Shown: positions 1 through 5,995 of the stretch, piece after piece
Numbering within the stretch: the first letter of the stretch is position 1
Layout of the letters: every line of letters begins with the position of its first letter
From: an uncultured Flavobacteriales bacterium
Lineage (GTDB): Bacteria; Bacteroidota; Bacteroidia; Flavobacteriales; Crocinitomicaceae
Assembly: GCA_946478775.1 (NCBI GenBank)
Contig: CAMLDR010000140.1
Span: 1-11,310 of the forward strand
Reading direction: 5' to 3'
Length of the DNA: 11,310 nucleotides
Made by a program: the position numbers and the translations under genes
Notes under the pieces: generated by a model
Databases searched by the model: none
Told to the model about the DNA's origin: nothing
Seen by the model: only the letters and a program-made list of their open reading frames with translations

Positions 1-2
1 CG

Positions 3-1022
3 CACAACGAGGCACGTTGTGTCACCGGAAACAGCTTTACTTTTGTGGGAGATGGCAGCGGGCCTGCTATAACCGCATATTCCTGGGAGTTTGGAAGCCA
101 GGCGACCCCATCTTCTGCCACCACTTTGAATGTGAACAACGTGGTTTTTGATGATTCCGGAATTTTTCCCGTGACCTTAACCGCCAGCTTTTTGAACTGT
201 TCGGAAAGTGCCCAGTCGAGTGTGTTTATTTTTTCTGTTCCAACTGTTGGGTTCACTATCAGCAATGAATTAAAGTGTGAACCCTATCCGGCACAATTTA
301 TCAATCTAAGCCAGTATGAAGCCCCTTTGCTCTATTCCTGGGAATTTGGAGACGGAGGCACAAGTACTCAAACAAACCCGCTTCATATTTATCAGTCGGC
401 AGGAACTTATTCGGTTGAGTTAACGGTTATTTCAACCATTGGCTGCATTGATACTTTTACGGTATTGCAGCAGGACCTGATTACTGTCCATCCAAAACCA
501 ACAGCCGGTTTTTCAGTAGACAAAACAGAAACCACGATTTGTGATTCGGAAATTCAGTTTACCGACTTGTCACAGGGTGCAACGCAAATCAGTTATTTCT
601 TTAATGAATTTGGTTCCGGAAGTTCCGACCCGAATCCGAGCCATACCTACTATTCAGATGGTATGCATTATCCGAAACAAATTGTATTCAATCAATTTGG
701 CTGCAGTGATACTGCTTTCCGAACCATTGCGATTGAACCTTTTATGGTTTATGTTCCGAATACGTTTACTCCCGACGGAAACGAGTTCAACAATGATTTT
801 TATCCGAAACTGGGATTGGAACCGGTTGAGTGGGACATGAAGATCTTCAATCGCTGGGGAGAAGAAGTATATCGTTCAACGAACTATGAAGAACGCTGGG
901 ACGGAACTTTTGCCGGGATTCCATGCAAGGACGAAATCTACAGCTATGTTATCCGGTATGTTTCCTGCGCGCCTTATGCAAATGCAGAGGTGATTACCGG
1001 ACATGTGACCTTACTTCGATAA
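3..1022 (+). CDS. PKD-domain surface/secreted protein with T9SS type-B (gliding-motility-associated, CHU_C) C-terminal domain, 5'-partial
   Basis: The reading frame is open from the window edge, so the gene starts upstream. A GTG at 45 lies inside a PKD domain and is not the start. The 339 visible codons hold an incomplete PKD-like domain (to about residue 78), a second at about 80-162 (core YSWEFGDGG) and a third, more divergent, at about 164-245. The last 91 residues (249-339) form the CHU_C/TIGR04131-type domain, seen as VPNTFTPDGNEFNNDF, IFNRWGEEVY, RWDG and a terminal GHVTLLR. In Bacteroidota this domain directs proteins through the type IX secretion system (type B sorting, usually in gliding-type species). 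The protein is inferred to be exported and exposed or released at the surface, probably as an adhesin or a scaffold for binding modules. Cysteines recur at similar places in each PKD unit. Substrate and full domain layout are unknown because the N-terminus is missing. Confidence 0.93.
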   Translation, partial: HNEARCVTGNSFTFVGDGSGPAITAYSWEFGSQATPSSATTLNVNNVVFDDSGIFPVTLTASFLNCSESAQSSVFIFSVPTVGFTISNELKCEPYPAQFINLSQYEAPLLYSWEFGDGGTSTQTNPLHIYQSAGTYSVELTVISTIGCIDTFTVLQQDLITVHPKPTAGFSVDKTETTICDSEIQFTDLSQGATQISYFFNEFGSGSSDPNPSHTYYSDGMHYPKQIVFNQFGCSDTAFRTIAIEPFMVYVPNTFTPDGNEFNNDFYPKLGLEPVEWDMKIFNRWGEEVYRSTNYEERWDGTFAGIPCKDEIYSYVIRYVSCAPYANAEVITGHVTLLR

Positions 1023-1035
1023 GTGAGGAGGTGGC

Positions 1036-1135
1036 TTCGACTCCGCTGCGCCTATGCTAAAGCTACAGCGTAAGCATCAGCTACATAAAAACTAAATTCG
1101 TACAATCGGGGAAAAGGACATTGAGCGAAGTCGAA
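1036..1135. repeat. Intergenic inverted repeat with internal palindrome
   Basis: TTCGACTCCGCT (1036-1047) is matched 11/12 by the reverse complement of AGCGAAGTCGAA (1124-1135). Between them, 1054-1077 is an interrupted 24-nt palindrome (ATGCT...AGCAT arms with an inner GCT/AGC). It begins 14 bases after the stop of the PKD gene, so it could act as a weak terminator or mRNA 3' stabiliser for that gene. It also resembles short interspersed repeats of Bacteroidota intergenic regions (from memory, not checked). There is no U-tract, so a terminator role is uncertain. Confidence 0.4.
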
Positions 1136-1162
1136 ATGCACTTTTCACTTTAAAAACCATTT

Positions 1163-1190
1163 GGCATTCGTAATTAGGCATTCGTAATTA
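1163..1190. repeat. Perfect 14-bp tandem duplication (GGCATTCGTAATTA x2)
   Basis: GGCATTCGTAATTA occurs at 1163-1176 and again immediately at 1177-1190. The last three bases of the second copy (1188-1190) are the stop codon of the minus-strand globin gene, so the duplication copied the gene's 3' edge without changing the protein. Confidence 0.85.
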
Positions 1191-1535
1191 TTTGATAAAC
1201 TTTGTTTTCATCGTCCAGGCAACCAGTGAAGACCTTTGTTTAGCTAATGTTGCTTTTTCTCCGGTAAAGAACTGGTCAACCGTTTCATGAAATAATTTCA
1301 ACCAGCGGTCAAAGGATGCTGCATCCAGGTCCAATCTCGCATGCTTTTCCATCATATTGGCACTGTAACCTGCTTCATCGAGTAAAATAAAACTCCAAAA
1401 CTGAACCACTCTCGGTAAATGTTCCGGCAGATTCAGGTTCGCGAAAAAATGAGATACCAAATCATCCTTCACCAGTTTTTGATAGAAGGTATCCACCAAT
1501 AATTCCACATCTTCTTTTGATTCGATTTCTTTCAT
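1188..1535 (-). CDS. Group III truncated haemoglobin (TrHb3/trHbP)
   Basis: This is a 115-residue single-domain globin, close to the usual size of group III truncated haemoglobins. It aligns by eye with Campylobacter Ctb: FYQK gives TyrB10 at Y18, HLPRVVQFW gives HisE7 at H39, MEKHARLDL gives the haem-ligating proximal HisF8 at H65, and RWLKLF gives TrpG8 at W78. Keeping all four argues for a functional haem pocket that binds O2 or NO in the cytoplasm. Family members are linked to microaerobic oxygen handling and nitrosative or oxidative stress; the exact role is rarely known. The gene stands alone on the minus strand, with 294 bases between it and the carbonic-anhydrase-like gene. The ATG at 1535 begins MKEIESKEDV. 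A TATTTTTG sequence (plus-strand 1540-1547, read in reverse) lies only 4 bases upstream and matches the Bacteroidota -7 box, but it is too close to be a normal promoter unless the mRNA is leaderless. No clear terminator was seen downstream. Confidence 0.92.
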   Translation of the reverse strand: MKEIESKEDVELLVDTFYQKLVKDDLVSHFFANLNLPEHLPRVVQFWSFILLDEAGYSANMMEKHARLDLDAASFDRWLKLFHETVDQFFTGEKATLAKQRSSLVAWTMKTKFIK

Positions 1536-1652
1536 CAGTCAAAAATAAGGCTCTTTTGAGAAGTAATACCTGACAATAATCAGTTTATAGGGAATAAGTT
1601 TTAAGAAACGATCCTTCGTCTTTATTTTTTTTTAAAATTCTTGTTTACCTTT

Positions 1653-1768
1653 TTGAATTCCGGACATTAACAGGTATAATATCCATACTTCGTAGTTTTT
1701 AGTTTAGTTTTTATTGCCGCCCAAATCTAAAACCCAACAAAAAGCATCAGTCCAGACTGATGCTTTTT
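1653..1768 (+). ncRNA. Possible small orphan transcript (candidate only)
   Basis: On the plus strand, TTGAAT (1653-1658) and TATAAT (1675-1680), separated by 16 bases, form a sigma70-like promoter. About 60 bases downstream, a perfect 13-bp stem ending in five Ts (1739-1768) could terminate a transcript of roughly 80 nt. No convincing ORF lies between. The caveat is that Bacteroidota primary sigma factors prefer TTG/TAnnTTTG elements, and the hairpin is adequately explained as the terminator of the minus-strand gene ending at 1830. Confidence 0.22.
1739..1768 (-). terminator. Rho-independent terminator downstream of the gamma-carbonic-anhydrase-like gene (potentially bidirectional)
   Basis: This is a perfect 13-bp stem (AAAAAGCATCAGT / ACTGATGCTTTTT) around a 4-base loop (1752-1755). 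Read on the minus strand it starts 61 bases past the stop of the gene ending at 1830 and finishes in a T5 run. The symmetric A/T flanks mean it could also stop plus-strand transcription. Confidence 0.8.
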
Positions 1769-1829
1769 AATGTTCAAAAGTTAAAAGGGTTGAAAAAGTT
1801 TAAACCGGTGAACTTTTAAATAGTTGAAC

Positions 1830-2345
1830 TTATTCCTTAAACCATCCGGAATACATCACATAGTTGGTTGCGATGCGCTGCACTTCACCTTCGAATAACT
1901 CGGGTGACAATGTTTTCACTTTCTTAGCCGGAATTCCCGCATAAACACTCCAGGATTCCACACGTGTATTTTCCAGAAGTACCGCTCCTGCCGCAATGAT
2001 GCAATTGGATTCGATGTAGCAATTATCCATCACGATAGCTCCCATTCCGATCAGGACATTGTCTTCCACCGTGCAGCCATGAACCAACGCATTGTGCCCG
2101 ATGGAAACGTTGTTCCCTAAAATCACTTTGGTTTTCTCATACGTACAATGAATAACTGCTCCGTCCTGCACATTCACCTGGTTCCCCATGCGAATGGAAT
2201 TCACATCTCCGCGGATAACGGCATTGAACCAAACCGAACAGCGATCACCCATTACTACGTCACCAACTACCGTTGCATTCTCCGCCAGGAAAATATCTTC
2301 TCCGAATTGAGGTTCGATTCCTCTGCATGATTTGATAAGAGCCAT
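1830..2345 (-). CDS. Gamma-carbonic anhydrase family protein (left-handed beta-helix, YrdA/CamH-like)
   Basis: The 171-residue protein is built of hexapeptide repeats typical of a left-handed parallel beta-helix, followed by a C-terminal helix (about 147-171). The three zinc-ligand histidines of the gamma-CA family are at H66 (VIHC) and H84/H89 (SIGHNALVHG). The structural Arg/Asp pair is at R45/D47 (VIRGDV) and the conserved Gln at Q60. The family forms trimers with metal sites between subunits. Many YrdA/PaaY-type members have weak or untested CO2 hydration activity, so the enzymatic role is inferred only from the conserved ligands. The length matches cytosolic bacterial homologues and no signal peptide is present. 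The start MALIKSCRGI is typical of the family. It is followed by its own terminator (1739-1768) and preceded by a likely promoter (2363-2392), so it appears monocistronic. Confidence 0.93.
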   Translation of the reverse strand: MALIKSCRGIEPQFGEDIFLAENATVVGDVVMGDRCSVWFNAVIRGDVNSIRMGNQVNVQDGAVIHCTYEKTKVILGNNVSIGHNALVHGCTVEDNVLIGMGAIVMDNCYIESNCIIAAGAVLLENTRVESWSVYAGIPAKKVKTLSPELFEGEVQRIATNYVMYSGWFKE

Positions 2346-2362
2346 AATTTTAATTGAGAATG

Positions 2363-2392
2363 TAAAGATAAGAGGGAATTATCAATCCACAA
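2363..2392 (-). promoter_or_regulatory. Putative Bacteroidota-type promoter of the gamma-CA-like gene
   Basis: Read on the minus strand, TTG (2392-2390) is followed after 19 bases by TATCTTTA (2370-2363), 7 of 8 positions of the Bacteroidota -7 consensus TAnnTTTG with the usual -33 TTG spacing. The start codon lies 17 bases further on. Confidence 0.45.
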
Positions 2393-2407
2393 CGGATGAA
2401 CGGATGA
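2392..2407. repeat. Short tandem duplication (ACGGATGA x2)
   Basis: Two abutting perfect copies of an 8-base unit lie at 2392-2399 and 2400-2407, just upstream of the putative gamma-CA promoter and in the gap between two minus-strand genes. No function is evident. Confidence 0.6.
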
Positions 2408-2460
2408 CTTAAGTATCCAGGGGATTCATAATTCAATAATTATTCCATTGACCATTCCTC

Positions 2461-3381
2461 TTACTTCCAACTCAACAATTCCAGTTCCTTCGAAACAGGC
2501 TTGCTGTATTTATGCTGAATGGAACGAACGATCTTTTCCATTGAATCCCAGTTTGCATGACGAAAGGCACTTACTGCAATGATGGATCTTCCGGGAAAAG
2601 AACCGCGATTATCCCGAATAGACTTGAACTCGGTACTTTGCGAAACAAACGGATGATAGTATTCCGGGATTAAGGTGTATCCACCCTGCTGATCAACCAT
2701 GCGCATCAGCAAGTCCATATTTCCTCCCTGGTAATTCCAGCTGGAAGGTAAATCATCCTCAAGGGCACAGAACTGCATCATTTGGGTACGCAGACAATTC
2801 CCTTTATTTAGAAGCCAGGGCTGCAGGTCCTTTAATTGGTCTACCAGCAATATTTCTCCCGGAACACTTGGAGCATAAGCCAAAATCTCTTCCATAAACA
2901 GCGGCGTGATGCGGTAATTATTCTGACTCAGCGGACCGGCTAAAATTGCCAAATCCACCTTTCTTTGATCCAACGCCTCGATCAGTTCTTCCGTTTTCAA
3001 TTCCTCTACGAACACCTGCGTATTCGGCAGCAAGGTCTGCCATTCCCTGAAATTATCCAATAACAGGTATGCTGCAACTGTTGGGATCACTCCAATGCGC
3101 AGACGTTCTTTATAAGTACCGGAATGAATTTGGCGAATCCGGTCGATTGCTCCGAAATCTCCCTGTATCTGCTGTAAAAGCGGGATCAGTGACTTGCCGA
3201 AATCCGTGAGTTCCATGGAATTGGTGTCCCGATGGAAAACAATGTGCCCCAGTAACTCTTCCGCTTTTTTCAATTGCATGGAAAGTGTAGGCTGAGTAAC
3301 AAAACATTGTTCTGCTGCCCTGCTGATGGAACCGGTTTCATAAACCGCCAGAATATAGGTAATTTGTTGTGGTGAAATCAT
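2461..3381 (-). CDS. oxyR: OxyR-type LysR-family peroxide sensor and transcription regulator
   Basis: The product is 306 residues, the usual LysR length. The N-terminal winged helix-turn-helix spans about 1-60 (SISRAAEQCFVTQPTLSMQL), and a two-lobed sensor domain about 93-295. Two cysteines in GNCLRTQMMQFC (C196 and C205) have the same 9-residue spacing and surrounding pattern as C199/C208 of E. coli OxyR, the thiols that form the activating disulfide on reaction with H2O2. This supports a true OxyR rather than a generic LysR protein. The frame extends two codons upstream to a TTG, but the ATG at 3381 giving MISPQQITYI is the better start. It is transcribed divergently from dps, which OxyR commonly controls, and sits next to a peroxiredoxin unit, so local regulation is likely. 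It belongs to the oxidative-stress island and has no obvious GC-rich terminator; an A/T-only hairpin at 2428-2443 follows the stop. Confidence 0.93.
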   Translation of the reverse strand: MISPQQITYILAVYETGSISRAAEQCFVTQPTLSMQLKKAEELLGHIVFHRDTNSMELTDFGKSLIPLLQQIQGDFGAIDRIRQIHSGTYKERLRIGVIPTVAAYLLLDNFREWQTLLPNTQVFVEELKTEELIEALDQRKVDLAILAGPLSQNNYRITPLFMEEILAYAPSVPGEILLVDQLKDLQPWLLNKGNCLRTQMMQFCALEDDLPSSWNYQGGNMDLLMRMVDQQGGYTLIPEYYHPFVSQSTEFKSIRDNRGSFPGRSIIAVSAFRHANWDSMEKIVRSIQHKYSKPVSKELELLSWK

Positions 3382-3441
3382 TATCAATAAATTCTATGGA
3401 TTTATAAAATTAATCAATAACATTTATATTTAAAAAAAACG

Positions 3442-3449
3442 CACCTTTG
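3442..3449 (+). promoter_or_regulatory. Possible -7 promoter element for dps
   Basis: CACCTTTG differs from the Bacteroidota -7 consensus TAnnTTTG at one position. It lies in the oxyR-dps divergent region, and transcription from here would give a leader of about 100 bases carrying the inverted repeat at 3460-3543. No convincing -33 TTG was found at the expected spacing. Confidence 0.3.
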
Positions 3450-3459
3450 AATTGTGGAA

Positions 3460-3543
3460 GATATTAGGATTTTAGGACATCAGGATATTAAGACTTCAAA
3501 AGTTTCTGTCCTAATATTTTAAAATCCTAAGGTCTTAAAATCT
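3460..3543. repeat. AT-rich imperfect inverted repeat in the dps leader
   Basis: The left arm (3460-3496) consists of degenerate 9-10-base units of the type TTAGGATTTTAGGAC. The right arm (3508-3543) holds the reverse complement in pieces: GTCCTAATA at 3508-3516, AAAATCCTAA at 3521-3530 and GTCTTAA at 3532-3538. The arms could fold into a large interrupted hairpin ending 13 bases before the dps start codon. It could be a decayed interspersed repeat or a leader structure affecting dps translation. Confidence 0.5.
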
Positions 3544-3556
3544 AAATAAAAAAGCT

Positions 3557-4003
3557 ATGAGTTCACAACAGGATTTAAATACTAAAATGAATCGTCTTCT
3601 GGCAACATACCAGGTACATTATCAGAATCTTCGTGCGATTCATTGGAATATAAAAGGGAACAACTTCTTTGAACTGCATTTGAAATACGAAGAACTGTAT
3701 ACCCGAACGCAGGTAATCATAGATGATTTGGCAGAGCGTATTCTCACATTGGGAATTACTCCGCTTCACCGTTTCAAGGATTACCTGGAAAACAGCCAAC
3801 TGAAAGAAAATAAAACGATCCACGACGGAAAAGAAGGCATGACATACATCCTGAAAGCACAGGAAGCCCTTTTGAAACTGGAACGCGAAATCTTAAGCGA
3901 GTCGGCTGATTTGGGAGACGAAGGAACGAATTCCATGATCAGTGACCTGGTTCGTGAGAAAGAGAAAACAAACTGGATGTTCGCAGCGTGGCTGGGGAAG
4001 TAA
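3557..4003 (+). CDS. dps: Dps-family ferritin-like DNA-protection / iron-storage protein
   Basis: The 148-residue protein has the four-helix-bundle pattern and length of Dps. The inter-subunit ferroxidase residues are in register with E. coli Dps: H29, H41, E45 (Glu replacing the usual Asp), D56 and E60, seen in RAIHWNIKG, FFELHLKYEE and IIDDLAERI. Dps forms a dodecamer that oxidises Fe(II) with H2O2 and stores the iron, limiting hydroxyl-radical formation; some members also coat DNA. The N-terminus (MSSQQDLNTKMNR) is short with few basic residues, so strong DNA binding by a lysine-rich tail is not evident. It is transcribed away from oxyR, with 175 bases between the start codons and an inverted repeat in between, which suggests peroxide control. 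The next gene starts 128 bases downstream, so separate transcription of that unit is plausible. No strong terminator was seen. Confidence 0.95.
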   Translation: MSSQQDLNTKMNRLLATYQVHYQNLRAIHWNIKGNNFFELHLKYEELYTRTQVIIDDLAERILTLGITPLHRFKDYLENSQLKENKTIHDGKEGMTYILKAQEALLKLEREILSESADLGDEGTNSMISDLVREKEKTNWMFAAWLGK

Positions 4004-4131
4004 TTATCAATACTCAGCAGCTGGTTGAAATTGGGATAGGCTGATTAATATCATAGGAATCTGACTGTTCCTTTCCGAATATTGTATAACAAATAAGTAA
4101 TAACCTAAAACAAACATAAAATCAAGTAAAA

Positions 4132-4749
4132 ATGAGTGTAGTAGGTAAAAAATTCCCTTCGGTAGTGGTGAATGCAATGGATGAAATGGGAGATACTTTC
4201 CAGATCGATGTATTGAAACATGCTATTGAGCACAAGAAAAAAGTGCTTTTGTTTTGGTATCCGAAAGATTTCACGTTCGTTTGTCCGACAGAAATCCATG
4301 CTTTCCAGGATGCAGCTGCAGATTTTGCAAAACGCAACACCTTGGTTATCGGTGCATCATGTGACACGGCTGAAGTTCACTTTGCATGGTTGAACACTGC
4401 AAAAGACAATGGTGGTATTGAGGGAGTTAAGTTTCCATTGATCGCAGATTCAACACGCCGTTTGGCAGAAGAACTGGACATCCTGGATTTCGATCCGTAT
4501 GATGAAGACTCAACGGGTGACAATGTTACTTACCGTGCAACGTATTTAATTGATGAAGAAGGAACGGTTTTCCACGAGTCAATTAACCATATGCCGGTTG
4601 GACGTAACGTACAGGAGTACATCCGTTTGGTAGATGCATATACGCATGTACAAACTCACGGTGAAGTATGTCCTGCGAACTGGGAAGAAGGAAAAGACGC
4701 TATGAAAGCTGATCGTACCAGTACAGCAGATTATTTAAGCAAACACTAA
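4132..4749 (+). CDS. Typical 2-Cys peroxiredoxin (AhpC/Prx1 subfamily)
   Basis: The 205-residue protein has the peroxidatic motif PKDFTFVCPTE (P44, T48, C51) and a C-terminal resolving cysteine in GEVCPANW (C180), the arrangement of Prx1/AhpC enzymes. The catalytic-pocket arginine lies in TYRATYLID (R135). The GGIEG loop (94-98) resembles the GGLG motif, but the C-terminus ends DYLSKH, with Leu replacing Phe of the YF motif. The two hyperoxidation-linked motifs are therefore only partly kept, and the sensitivity of the enzyme to overoxidation is open. It reduces H2O2 and organic peroxides in the cytoplasm as a dimer or decamer. Only 6 bases separate it from a thioredoxin gene, the likely reductant, and no ahpF is present. 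It is expected to be under OxyR control with dps, although no clear OxyR site was found in the 128-base upstream gap. Confidence 0.95.
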   Translation: MSVVGKKFPSVVVNAMDEMGDTFQIDVLKHAIEHKKKVLLFWYPKDFTFVCPTEIHAFQDAAADFAKRNTLVIGASCDTAEVHFAWLNTAKDNGGIEGVKFPLIADSTRRLAEELDILDFDPYDEDSTGDNVTYRATYLIDEEGTVFHESINHMPVGRNVQEYIRLVDAYTHVQTHGEVCPANWEEGKDAMKADRTSTADYLSKH

Positions 4750-4755
4750 GAAATC

Positions 4756-5070
4756 ATGTTTACAGAGTTAACGGAAGACAATTTAGAGCAGTTATTGAGT
4801 ACCCATCAGAAAGTGATGGTTCAATACGGAGCATCCTGGTGTGGTAACTGTAAGATCACGAAGCCAAAGTTCAAGCGGATGGCTGAAGAAAATCCGGGAA
4901 TAGAATTCTATTATGTGGATGCAGAGAAATTACCGAATTCACGCAAATTTGCGGATGTTTCCAACCTGCCTACTTTCGCTGGCTTTGTGGATGGAGCATT
5001 GGTAAAACAAGCTCAGGGTAATAAAGTAGAAATCATTCAAGAGATCAAAGATGCGGTTGCCGGTAATTAA
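4756..5070 (+). CDS. Thioredoxin-family protein with WCGNC active site
   Basis: This is a single thioredoxin-fold domain of 104 residues. The active site is W28-C29-G30-N31-C32, so Asn replaces the proline of classical WCGPC thioredoxins; the cis-proline is P72 in SNLPTF. There is no signal peptide, so it acts in the cytoplasm. It lies 6 bases after the peroxiredoxin gene and overlaps the next gene by 20 bases, which indicates co-transcription and probably coupled translation. The inferred role is to recycle the peroxiredoxin disulfide, replacing AhpF. The residue between the cysteines sets redox potential and partner choice in this family, so Asn probably tunes it away from general thioredoxin work. 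Alternative: a general thioredoxin that has drifted. Confidence 0.93.
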   Translation: MFTELTEDNLEQLLSTHQKVMVQYGASWCGNCKITKPKFKRMAEENPGIEFYYVDAEKLPNSRKFADVSNLPTFAGFVDGALVKQAQGNKVEIIQEIKDAVAGN

Positions 5071-5308
5071 ACACATGGTAGCTTTCATCGAGGAAAACGA
5101 TGAAGACTACGTGAACGAAACGATCGATACGCTGGAGCATCTGATTGATGCGCCTGGATTGAAAGATGAAGAACTGGATGTGATTGGCGAGTTGCTTTCC
5201 AATTTCTCCGGGGCTATTGAAGTTCACAGGGAAATCAAAGCGGGAAAATCTCAGAAAGATGCACTGAATGAATTCATGAAGCGGGTGACCGGTTCCATTG
5301 ATAAATGA
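5051..5308 (+). CDS. Small conserved acidic protein of the peroxiredoxin-thioredoxin operon (DUF6952-like)
   Basis: The product is 85 residues, acidic in the first two thirds, probably all-helical, with no cysteine, signal peptide or membrane segment. It starts inside the thioredoxin gene (20-base overlap, different frame). The start MRLPVIKHMVAFIEENDEDY and the ending MKRVTGSIDK match what I recall of a Bacteroidota-specific family called DUF6952, found downstream of peroxiredoxin and thioredoxin genes; this recall was not checked. A later ATG at 5075 would avoid the overlap but would remove the N-terminus that looks conserved. Its position as last gene before a strong terminator makes it part of the peroxide-reduction unit. 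A role as adaptor or regulator of the peroxiredoxin/thioredoxin pair is inference only. Confidence 0.85.
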   Translation: MRLPVIKHMVAFIEENDEDYVNETIDTLEHLIDAPGLKDEELDVIGELLSNFSGAIEVHREIKAGKSQKDALNEFMKRVTGSIDK

Positions 5309-5310
5309 TT

Positions 5311-5340
5311 AAAAGGTTCTCGAAAGAGAGCCTTTTTTTT
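5311..5340 (+). terminator. Rho-independent terminator of the peroxiredoxin-thioredoxin unit
   Basis: The stem AAAAGGTTCTC (5311-5321) pairs with GAGAGCCTTTT (5326-5336), including one G-U pair, around a GAAA tetraloop. A run of eight Ts (5333-5340) follows the GC part. It begins 3 bases after the stop at 5308. Confidence 0.93.
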
Positions 5341-5389
5341 GCTCCTTGAAATTGCCCCCCCTGATTATCGGGATCAATTGAAATGAAAA

Positions 5390-5441
5390 AATCGAATTTA
5401 AAAGTGGATTTATCGCTGTAATACACTAATAAAATTCGATT
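5390..5441. repeat. Perfect 10-bp inverted repeat downstream of the cold-shock gene
   Basis: AATCGAATTT (5390-5399) and AAATTCGATT (5432-5441) are exact reverse complements with 32 bases between. The repeat lies 16 bases past the minus-strand stop at 5457, so it may contribute to 3'-end formation of that gene, but the AT-rich stem and long loop make it a poor intrinsic terminator. Confidence 0.4.
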
Positions 5442-5456
5442 CTATACGAATGGAAA

Positions 5457-5903
5457 TTAATCCTTCTTAACTCTTACTGCAGTTGGTCCGCGTTGTCCTT
5501 TTTCAACTTCGAAAATCACTCTGTTCCCTTCGGTAATTGCTTCAGTCAATTGATTTGCGTGGACGAATATGCTGTCTCCGGATGTACTGTCTTTGATAAA
5601 ACCGTAACCTTTTGAATCGTTGTAAAAAGTAACTGTACCTTTACGGATTTTATCTTCCGGCTCCACATCTTCTCTTTTCGGAACACCGATTACGATATCT
5701 TCAGCGTTGAATTCAACACGTTTAGAATTGTCCGGGGGGGTCGACGTTTGATTTCCATTCTCGTCGATATAAACGATCATGTCCTCAAAGCTTGCTTTAC
5801 CTCCTTCTTTGCGCTCTAGCATCTTTTTTTCTTTATCCTTGCGCTTTTTGTCTTTTTTATTTTGAATCTCTTTTTTATTGAAAGTCTCTTGTGATCTTGC
5901 CAT
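5457..5903 (-). CDS. Cold-shock-domain protein with basic N-terminal extension
   Basis: The 148-residue protein has two parts. Residues 1-35 are very rich in Lys, Arg and Glu (MARSQETFNKKEIQNKKDKK onward) and probably form a charged helix or coiled coil; a linker runs to about 85. Residues 87-146 are a cold-shock domain with RNP1 KGYGFIK (98-104) and RNP2 IFVHAN (112-117), the aromatic and basic residues that bind single-stranded RNA/DNA. The domain layout matches a protein type common in Bacteroidota and annotated as cold-shock protein. The inferred role is RNA chaperone or ribosome-associated binding, with the basic tail adding affinity. It lies on the same strand downstream of the shorter cold-shock gene, but a terminator separates them, so it likely has its own promoter. 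A run of seven C's on the coding strand (5734-5740) lies within the linker. Confidence 0.93.
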   Translation of the reverse strand: MARSQETFNKKEIQNKKDKKRKDKEKKMLERKEGGKASFEDMIVYIDENGNQTSTPPDNSKRVEFNAEDIVIGVPKREDVEPEDKIRKGTVTFYNDSKGYGFIKDSTSGDSIFVHANQLTEAITEGNRVIFEVEKGQRGPTAVRVKKD

Positions 5904-5934
5904 TTACTAGTTTAAAATTTCTACTCTGATAAAA

Positions 5935-5975
5935 CAAAAAAAGAGCCTGTTCGCCAGCCGACGAACAAACTCTTT
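5935..5975 (-). terminator. Rho-independent terminator of the short cold-shock gene
   Basis: Two stacked stems pair AAAGAG (5940-5945) with CTCTTT (5970-5975) and TGTTCG (5948-5953) with CGAACA (5962-5967), with a CC/AA internal loop. On the minus strand the hairpin ends in a run of seven Ts, 20 bases beyond the stop at 5996. It separates the two cold-shock genes. Confidence 0.88.
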
Positions 5976-5995
5976 AGTTCATTTATTAAAATCAA

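Noticed and set aside
541..840. 99-codon plus-strand ORF overlapping the PKD/T9SS gene
   Set aside because: It is an out-of-frame shadow; the overlapping frame carries clear PKD and CHU_C motifs.
1540..1547. TATTTTTG as globin promoter
   Set aside because: It fits TAnnTTTG but lies 4 bases from the start codon and lacks a -33 TTG at the right distance; possible only for a leaderless mRNA.
3382..3387. Upstream TTG start for the OxyR-type regulator
   Set aside because: It adds only two residues before a good ATG at 3381 that gives a typical LysR N-terminus; ATG preferred.
4004..4131. OxyR operator upstream of the peroxiredoxin (two ATAG motifs at about 4036 and 4053)
   Set aside because: The spacing between the ATAG motifs is 17 bases rather than the 22 expected from ATAG-N7-CTAT-N7-ATAG, and no CTAT lies between them.
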